Source: an uncultured Ancrocorticia sp.
GTDB lineage: Bacteria; Actinomycetota; Actinomycetes; Actinomycetales; Actinomycetaceae
DNA: 6,653 nt
Direction: 5' to 3'
Assembly: GCA_905373325.1 (NCBI GenBank)
Contig: CAJPTB010000108.1
Location: 1-6,653 of the forward strand
Shown one piece after another: positions 1-4,315 of the stretch. The notes beneath the pieces are model-generated. The model saw nothing but the letters and a program-made list of their open reading frames with translations. It had not been told where the DNA came from and made no database searches. Position 1 is the first letter of the stretch. The number at the start of each line of letters is the position of its first letter. A program made the position numbers and the translations under genes.

Positions 1-639
1 CGGCGGGCGCTCGCCGCGCACGGATCCCTGGCGCCTGCAAAAGAAGCGCACCCCGCGAAGGCCGAAGTCCGGCGGGCGGCGGCCGCGGACGTGCCCGAGC
101 TGGCAAGCCTTGCCGCGAGGACGTTCCCGGACGCCTGCCCGAAGGGAATGCCCAAACATGACATCGACGCCTTCATCGCCGAAAACCTCGGCGAGGAGCA
201 TTTCAAACGCTACGTCGAGGACCCAGGCTGCCTCACGATGGCCCTGGAGGTCGGCGGCAAGCTTTTGGGGTACTCGTTGACCTATCTTCCCGAGGATGGC
301 GGAGTCTCCGGCGCCGACAGGGGAGCGCCGGTCGACGCCGTCGTCGCCGGACGGCCCAGGCGCGGGCCGCTCGTCGAGCTTTCGAAGTTCTACCTCGATC
401 GAAGCCTGCGCGGACGAGGCGCGGGAAGCCTCCTGTGGGAGGCGACCAGGGCCGAGCTCGAGGAGTGGGCCGAGAACTGGCCGGAGCCGTACGTGTGGCT
501 GGGAACCAACGAGAAGAACACTCGAGCCAGGCAGGCCTACCGCGGGCTCGGCTTCGAGTTCGTGGGCACCCGGGAATTCCTCGTGGGTGAGCAGAACAAC
601 GTCGACCGCGTTTTTGCGCGCCCCATTCGCGTGGCATAA
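1..639 (+). CDS. GNAT-family N-acetyltransferase domain, 5'-partial (possible C-terminal part of a fusion)
   Basis: This is a GCN5-related acetyltransferase, which transfers acetyl from acetyl-CoA to an amine; the substrate is unknown. Numbering codons from base 1, the GNAT fold starts near residue 23 (VRRAAAADVPEL, the usual first strand and helix). The acetyl-CoA pyrophosphate-binding loop RGRGAG is at about 137-142. The C-terminal signature N..N.RARQAY..LGF..VG is at about 170-189, with the likely general-acid Tyr near 180. A GTG at 91 is possible, but starting there would delete the first strand. The frame stays open to base 1 with no ATG, GTG or TTG, so the gene probably begins outside the window. 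An Arg/Gly/Ala-rich loop at about 98-122 looks like an insertion. The upstream neighbour of rplS in this locus is normally trmD, so this could be the C-terminal domain of a TrmD fusion. The GNAT call is firm; the fusion idea is inference. Confidence 0.85.
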   Translation, partial: RRALAAHGSLAPAKEAHPAKAEVRRAAAADVPELASLAARTFPDACPKGMPKHDIDAFIAENLGEEHFKRYVEDPGCLTMALEVGGKLLGYSLTYLPEDGGVSGADRGAPVDAVVAGRPRRGPLVELSKFYLDRSLRGRGAGSLLWEATRAELEEWAENWPEPYVWLGTNEKNTRARQAYRGLGFEFVGTREFLVGEQNNVDRVFARPIRVA

Positions 640-640
640 T
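613..640 (+). promoter_or_regulatory. Probable rplS promoter (good -10, weak -35)
   Basis: A CATAAT -10 element (635-640, five of six consensus bases) overlaps the stop codon of the GNAT gene. TTTGCG (613-618) lies 16 bases upstream as a weak -35. Transcription would start near 647, giving a leader of about 130 bases before rplS. This is the most A/T-rich short stretch between the two genes. The -35 match is poor, so the call rests mostly on the -10 and the position. Confidence 0.4.
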
Positions 641-673
641 TGTCAAGTTGTCTCGCTGTCACAATGCGCTGAA

Positions 674-763
674 CCTGCCGCAGGGGGTCGCGCACCGGCG
701 AGTTTCCTGTAGGCAGGCGGTTTGACCGCCCCGACCACGCTTGTGGCCTGCGCGCACGGGCGG
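674..763 (+). promoter_or_regulatory. Structured 5' leader of rplS with alternative hairpins
   Basis: Several stems are visible in the untranslated leader. CCTGCC (674-679) can pair with GGCAGG (712-717). GGCGGT (716-721) forms a perfect 6-bp hairpin with ACCGCC (725-730) around a 3-base loop. CCGCCC (726-731) can instead pair with GGGCGG (758-763), enclosing a small CCAC/GTGG hairpin (735-738 with 743-746). This last stem takes in the first two bases of the Shine-Dalgarno stretch (762-770), and the 716-730 hairpin excludes it. That layout suits autoregulation of a ribosomal protein gene, but in GC-rich DNA such pairings also arise by chance. I do not recognise it as a named leader family. 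Confidence 0.35.
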
Positions 764-777
764 AAAGAGAAACGAAT

Positions 778-1134
778 ATGCAAACTCTCGATTTCGTGGA
801 GGAAAGCCAGCTCCGCAAGGACATTCCCGACTTCCGCCCCGGCGACACCGTTCGGGTCGACGTGCGAGTGGTCGAAGGCAACCGCACCCGCACCCAGGCC
901 TTTCAAGGCGTGGTCTTGGGCCGTTCCGGCTCCGGCATCCGCGAGAGCTTCCTGGTCCGCAAAATTTCCTTCGGCGTGGGCGTGGAGCGCTCGTTCCCGC
1001 TGCATTCTCCCTCCATTGAGGCGATAACCGTCGTCACCCGAGGTGACGTTCGCCGCGCCAAGCTCTACTACCTGCGCAAGCTGCACGGCAAGGCCGCCAA
1101 GATCAAGGAGCGCCGCGAAGACAATCGTCGGTGA
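778..1134 (+). CDS. rplS: 50S ribosomal protein L19
   Basis: L19 is a large-subunit ribosomal protein at the 30S-50S interface, where it contributes to inter-subunit bridging. The 118-residue product has normal family length. It carries the conserved PGDTVRV near residue 21, the RTQAFQGVV stretch at 38-46, [13 protein letters not shown] at 66-78, and the RRAKLYYLR signature at 92-100, followed by a basic tail. The ATG start at 778 is supported by a purine-rich Shine-Dalgarno GGAAAGAGA at 762-770, seven bases away. It is transcribed as its own unit, with a promoter overlapping the end of the upstream gene, a structured leader, and a strong terminator right after the stop. The identification is secure. 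Confidence 0.98.
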   Translation: MQTLDFVEESQLRKDIPDFRPGDTVRVDVRVVEGNRTRTQAFQGVVLGRSGSGIRESFLVRKISFGVGVERSFPLHSPSIEAITVVTRGDVRRAKLYYLRKLHGKAAKIKERREDNRR

Positions 1135-1156
1135 TTCGACGTCGTCCAAAGGCTTG

Positions 1157-1188
1157 AAGGGGCTCGGCATTGCGCCGGGCCCCTTTTT
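1157..1188 (+). terminator. Rho-independent terminator after rplS
   Basis: A 12-bp stem forms between 1157-1168 and 1174-1185, with one internal G-U wobble and a 5-base loop (ATTGC). The descending arm ends in a run of five T at 1184-1188. It lies 22 bases after the rplS stop. This is a textbook intrinsic terminator and separates rplS from the lepB operon. Confidence 0.92.
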
Positions 1189-1493
1189 CGATTCGGCCGG
1201 CGTCGTTCACAAGCTCAAACTTCAGGCTTCGACAGGATTGGGCCGCGCGGTTGGGGAGGTCTTGGGCCGCTCTGAACTAAGCGCGGAAAAGACCGTGAAA
1301 TCGCCATTCTGTGCGGTGTGTGCGTCAAACTGTGAGCATAAGCGCCGTCCGTCGTGGCGAGAATCCACAGGAAACTCCGATACCCTATAGGAGGCCTTTG
1401 CCGCGGGGTCGTGAGACACCGGGCGCGGGCCGGCGATTCACGGGGAGTATCCCCTTGGCATGTGGTGCTCTCGCGGGCGCCGGGGAGCGGAGA
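1189..1493 (+). other. Intergenic/leader region upstream of lepB, no gene seen
   Basis: These 305 bases between the rplS terminator and the lepB start must hold the promoter of the lepB operon, but I cannot place it with confidence. CATAAG (1337-1342) and the CTATAGG stretch near 1385-1391 are -10-like, and neither has a good -35. A perfect GGAGG at 1390-1394 sits three bases before a TTG (1398) that is in frame with lepB, but the codons between there and 1493 do not look like a conserved LepB extension. A small GGGGA/TCCCC hairpin (1442-1454) lies shortly before the lepB Shine-Dalgarno. Confidence 0.5.
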
Positions 1494-2339
1494 ATGGACG
1501 ATCAAAGGCAGTCTGAGGTTGCGGAGGAGATGCCGCCGTCGTACCTGCCGGAAAAGCTGGACGAGGATCCGAAGAGCGCGTCGGACGACGCAGCCGAATC
1601 TGAAGACGCCGGTGACGCCGACGACGACCGCAAACTTGACGCCGACGACGACCGCGAGGCGGAAAAAGGGGAAAAACGCAGATCCGGCATTCGCGCGCTC
1701 CTGGAGACGCTTTCCATCGTCGCCGTCGCCCTTCTTGTGTCGGTGATCGTCAAAACGTTCTTCATGCAGGCCTTCTACGTGCCGTCCGGTTCGATGGAAA
1801 ACACCCTTCGGCCAAATGACCGCATCGCGGTCAACAGAATGGCGGACACCGCCGACGAGATTCACAGGGGAGACATCGTCGTCTTCGTCGACCCCGGGAA
1901 CTGGCTTCCGCCCAGCGTCGACAAGTCTCCGGCTTGGAGGCGCGCATTGAGCAAAAGCCTGCAGACCGTGGGCCTGCTGCCCGAAGACGCGGGCAAGCAC
2001 CTGGTCAAGCGAGTCATCGGAGTCGGCGGCGACAGGGTCGCATGCTGCACCGCCGCGGGCAAGCTCCGCGTGAACGGCAAGGAAATCACCGAGACGTACC
2101 TCAAGCCCGGCGTGAACCCGTCGGAGATCTCCTTTGATGTGACCGTTCCCAAGGGCAAACTCTGGGTGATGGGCGACAACCGCTCCAACTCGCGAGATTC
2201 GCGTTACCACATCGGCGAAAGGAACGGAGGCTTCGTTCCCGTCGACAATGTGGCCGGACGGGCGTGGGCGATCTTCTACCCGTTCTCGAGGTTCGGCTCC
2301 ATAGACGACGCATCGAAAGTCTTCGCAGGCGTCCCGTGA
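1494..2339 (+). CDS. lepB: Signal peptidase I (type I leader peptidase)
   Basis: This membrane-bound serine protease removes signal peptides from Sec- and Tat-exported proteins on the outer face of the membrane. It has 281 residues from the ATG at 1494, which has GGGGAG (1482-1487) six bases upstream. The cytoplasmic tail (about 1-64) is very acidic. One membrane helix spans about 67-88. The catalytic box YVPSGSMENTL (95-105) holds nucleophile Ser100. The general-base Lys is Lys172 in KRVIGVGGD. The box MGDNRSNSRDSR is at 226-237. The stretch between the Ser and Lys boxes is long and resembles actinobacterial LepB. The same frame is open back to 1311, but the upstream codons are Arg/Pro-rich and unlike LepB, so the later ATG is chosen. 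The stop overlaps the rnhB start by GTGA, indicating translational coupling. Confidence 0.96.
   Translation: MDDQRQSEVAEEMPPSYLPEKLDEDPKSASDDAAESEDAGDADDDRKLDADDDREAEKGEKRRSGIRALLETLSIVAVALLVSVIVKTFFMQAFYVPSGSMENTLRPNDRIAVNRMADTADEIHRGDIVVFVDPGNWLPPSVDKSPAWRRALSKSLQTVGLLPEDAGKHLVKRVIGVGGDRVACCTAAGKLRVNGKEITETYLKPGVNPSEISFDVTVPKGKLWVMGDNRSNSRDSRYHIGERNGGFVPVDNVAGRAWAIFYPFSRFGSIDDASKVFAGVP
1614..1655 (+). repeat. 24-bp tandem repeat in the acidic tail of lepB
   Basis: An identical 18-base block encoding DADDDR occurs at 1614-1631 and 1638-1655, separated by six bases encoding KL. It is a two-copy direct repeat with a 24-base period, within the Asp/Glu-rich cytoplasmic tail of LepB. Replication slippage could change copy number by eight residues without breaking the frame. 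Confidence 0.85.
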
Positions 2340-3151
2340 CCGGCCGGACCGGCGGACGCGGGCCCAAAAGAGAAGGCGAATCCGCGCCCGAAGGCGGGCG
2401 TGCGCGAACAGATAGCCGCGCCCGGAAAGGCGCGAACGAGCCTTCGCGAAAGCAGACAGGCGGGCGTTTGCGGAAACCGGCGGACGGGCGTGCGCCGAGC
2501 CGCGAGGTCGAAATCGACGTCCTCCGCTCCCTTCCGGCGGGTGCGCTGATAGCCGGAGTCGACGAGGTGGGGCGGGGATCCCTCGCGGGGCCCGTGAGCG
2601 TCGGAATCGCGCTCATCGACGCCTCCACAGGAGATTTCCCCGAAGGGCTGCGGGATTCCAAGGCAATGAGCCCGGCTGCGCGCGAGCGCATGGCCCCCTT
2701 GGTGCGGGAATGGGCGGTGGACATCGCCGTCGGGCATGCGGGGCCGGACCTCATCGACGACGTCGGGATCGTCGCCGCGCTGCGCCACGCCGCCAAGGAG
2801 GCGCTGAACGGACTGTCGGCGATTCCGTCGGCCGTGCTGCTCGACGGCAAGCACAACTGGTGGGCCGAGGATTCGCTGTTCGACGTCGATCCTCTCCTCC
2901 CGCAGATCCCCGTCCGGATGGAGGTGAAGGGCGACGCAAGGTGCGCCGTGATCGCCGCGGCGTCGGTCGCCGCAAAGGTGGAACGCGACGGACTTATGGT
3001 CGTTCTCGACGGGCGTTTTCCGGGCTACGATTGGGCGAGGAACAAAGGCTACGCGAGCCCTTCTCACATCGAGGGGCTGGCGAGGCTCGGACCGAGCGAC
3101 CATCACAGGAAGTCGTGGCATCTGCCCGGCGTGAGGGAAGGACACCGATGA
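2336..3151 (+). CDS. rnhB: Ribonuclease HII with basic N-terminal extension
   Basis: RNase HII cuts the RNA strand of RNA-DNA hybrids and starts removal of single ribonucleotides from DNA in the cytoplasm. All four metal-binding catalytic acids are visible: Asp76 and Glu77 in GVDEVGRGSLAGPV, Asp170 in VLLDGKHNW, and Asp218 in ASVAAKVERD. The DSK motif (107-109) and GYASPSH (238-244) are also typical. The product is 271 residues from the GTG at 2336, whose bases overlap the lepB stop (GTGA). The frame is open further upstream, inside lepB. Between 2336 and the catalytic domain there is no other plausible start. The first 55 or so residues are therefore probably translated; they are rich in Arg, Lys and Gly and are not part of the RNase H fold. 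The 3' end overlaps the next gene by ATGA. Confidence 0.95.
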   Translation: MTGRTGGRGPKREGESAPEGGRARTDSRARKGANEPSRKQTGGRLRKPADGRAPSREVEIDVLRSLPAGALIAGVDEVGRGSLAGPVSVGIALIDASTGDFPEGLRDSKAMSPAARERMAPLVREWAVDIAVGHAGPDLIDDVGIVAALRHAAKEALNGLSAIPSAVLLDGKHNWWAEDSLFDVDPLLPQIPVRMEVKGDARCAVIAAASVAAKVERDGLMVVLDGRFPGYDWARNKGYASPSHIEGLARLGPSDHHRKSWHLPGVREGHR

Positions 3152-3465
3152 GCGAGATCGAGAACTACGAGGCCGACGCCGAGCTCGCGCTCTACCGTGA
3201 ATACCGCGACGTCATCAACATCTTCCGGTACGTTGTGGAGACCGAGCGCCGCTTCTACCTCGCCAACGACGTCGATGTGCGCGTGCGCGCGTCCTCCGGC
3301 GGAGAAGTGTTCTTCGAAGTCAACCTTTCCGACGCGTGGGTGTGGGACATCTACCGCACGAGCCGCTTCATCCGATCCGTGCGCATCGTAACCTTCAAGG
3401 ACGTCAACGTCGAAGAGCTCAACAAGGCCGACATCACCCGCGAGCTAGACCTGCCGCACGGGTGA
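3148..3465 (+). CDS. DUF2469 family protein
   Basis: This is a small acidic cytoplasmic protein of a conserved actinobacterial family with no established function; the Mycobacterium tuberculosis counterpart is Rv2901c. The 105-residue product shows the family landmarks: ENYEADAELALYREYRD at 5-21, YVVETERRFYLAN at 28-40, EVFFEVNLSDAWVWDIYR at 53-70, and VRIVTFKDVNVEEL at 78-91. The ATG start (3148) overlaps the rnhB stop as ATGA, so it is probably translated by coupling as the third gene of the lepB-rnhB unit. The conserved linkage to rnhB suggests a role tied to nucleic-acid or cell-envelope housekeeping, but nothing in the sequence shows a catalytic site. Confidence 0.93.
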   Translation: MSEIENYEADAELALYREYRDVINIFRYVVETERRFYLANDVDVRVRASSGGEVFFEVNLSDAWVWDIYRTSRFIRSVRIVTFKDVNVEELNKADITRELDLPHG

Positions 3466-3476
3466 CGCGCGGCAGG
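3450..3476 (+). terminator. Possible hairpin terminator at the end of the DUF2469 gene (no T-tract)
   Basis: CCTGCCGC (3450-3457) and GCGGCAGG (3469-3476) form a perfect 8-bp stem around an 11-base loop that contains the DUF2469 stop codon. There is no following T-run, so this is not a canonical intrinsic terminator. It could slow transcription or protect the 3' end of the lepB operon mRNA, or be a chance structure in GC-rich DNA. Confidence 0.3.
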
Positions 3477-3541
3477 CTTGACGCACGGCCGGCCCGCGGG
3501 TTTGCCGCACGATTCGCCGGCGGCGGGCGCGGCGCCGTCTT

Positions 3542-3583
3542 CGTCAAGTTCGCGGGAGGCGGGACGTCAGTTCGCGGGCGACG
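3542..3583 (+). repeat. Imperfect tandem direct repeat upstream of the methyltransferase gene
   Basis: The ten-base block AGTTCGCGGG occurs at 3547-3556 and 3569-3578. Each copy is preceded by CGTC (3542-3545 and 3565-3568) and followed by a related G-rich tail. The copies are 22 bases apart, about two helical turns, which would place bound proteins on the same DNA face. It lies about 70-110 bases before the proposed TTG start, in the only spacer available for a promoter, so it may be an operator. Confidence 0.45.
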
Positions 3584-3651
3584 GTTGTGACATTTGTGAA
3601 CGGCAGAGTGTCGGCTGGGGTGCGGCAGTGTGCAACGAAGGAGACGACGAT

Positions 3652-4284
3652 TTGAGTCCCCACGAGAACCGGCCGCTGGACGGCCGCTACTGGGAAGAGC
3701 ATTGGCAAAGCCTCGGCGAGGACGCTATCGGCGAGGTCGCGAACCCCTACGTCGTCGCCGAGACGAGCGGTTTGGGGCGCGGGGCCGCGCTCGACGCGGG
3801 ATGCGGCGCAGGGGCCGAAGCCGTTTGGCTCGCAGAGCAAGGGTGGGACGTCACCGGAGCCGACATAAGCCCCACCGCCCTCGCCAAGGCGCGCAGGCGG
3901 GCGGAGGCCGCCGGGCTGGGATCGGCTGTGCGGTGGGTCGAAGCGGACCTCATGGCTTGGGAGCCCGGCGAACGCTGGGACCTTGTCATGACCTCGTACG
4001 CCCACCCGCCGGGCAGCCAGATCGACTTCTACCGAAGGATTTCCCGATGGGTCGCCCCTGGCGGCACGCTGCTCGTCGTCGGACACTTGCACGGATCCGG
4101 CGTGATGTCTGGAGACGAGGCCCCCGAGGGGACGACTGTCTCCTTGGAGCACGTCGCCGGGCTTTTCGACGGCGGCGATTGGATGATCGAGACGGCGCGC
4201 CAGAACGTGCGGACGGCGACCGCCCGCGACGGGAGCGCTGTGGAGATGCGCGACGTCGTCGTCCGGGCGAGGCGGCTTCGCTAA
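3652..4284 (+). CDS. Class I SAM-dependent methyltransferase, substrate unknown
   Basis: The product is a 210-residue Rossmann-fold methyltransferase using S-adenosylmethionine. Motif I is LDAGCGAGAEAVWLA at 47-61. The acidic residue ending the second strand is Asp71 in VTGADIS. A third motif, VEADLMAW, is at 96-103. The post-motif region WVAPGGTLLVVGH at 133-145 is typical of small-molecule methyltransferases of the TehB/thiopurine or ubiquinone-like type. The TTG start at 3652 is chosen because GAAGGAG (3637-3643) sits eight bases upstream and YWEEHW follows shortly, as in this family. The frame is open back to 3478, but that part is low-complexity Ser/Ala/Gly. The gene has host-like GC (77% at 3841-3900), unlike the gene that follows. 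It is not part of the usual conserved set here, and its substrate cannot be read from the sequence. Confidence 0.85.
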   Translation: MSPHENRPLDGRYWEEHWQSLGEDAIGEVANPYVVAETSGLGRGAALDAGCGAGAEAVWLAEQGWDVTGADISPTALAKARRRAEAAGLGSAVRWVEADLMAWEPGERWDLVMTSYAHPPGSQIDFYRRISRWVAPGGTLLVVGHLHGSGVMSGDEAPEGTTVSLEHVAGLFDGGDWMIETARQNVRTATARDGSAVEMRDVVVRARRLR

Positions 4285-4315
4285 AGGAGCAGCGGCTTCA
4301 TTGGCGACCGCAGCA

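Noticed and set aside
1311..1493. Upstream extension of the lepB frame, including TTG 1398 with GGAGG nearby
   Set aside because: The encoded residues are Arg/Pro/Gly-rich with no LepB similarity, the GGAGG-TTG spacing is only three bases, and ATG 1494 has a well-spaced Shine-Dalgarno.
1215..2210. Long open frame of 331 codons on the minus strand across lepB
   Set aside because: It is antisense to a clear lepB, reads as Arg/Val/Gly-rich sequence with no recognisable domain, and is typical of shadow frames in high-GC coding DNA.
2276..3145. Long minus-strand frame opposite rnhB
   Set aside because: It mirrors the rnhB codon phase in GC-rich DNA, has biased composition and shows no start context or domain.
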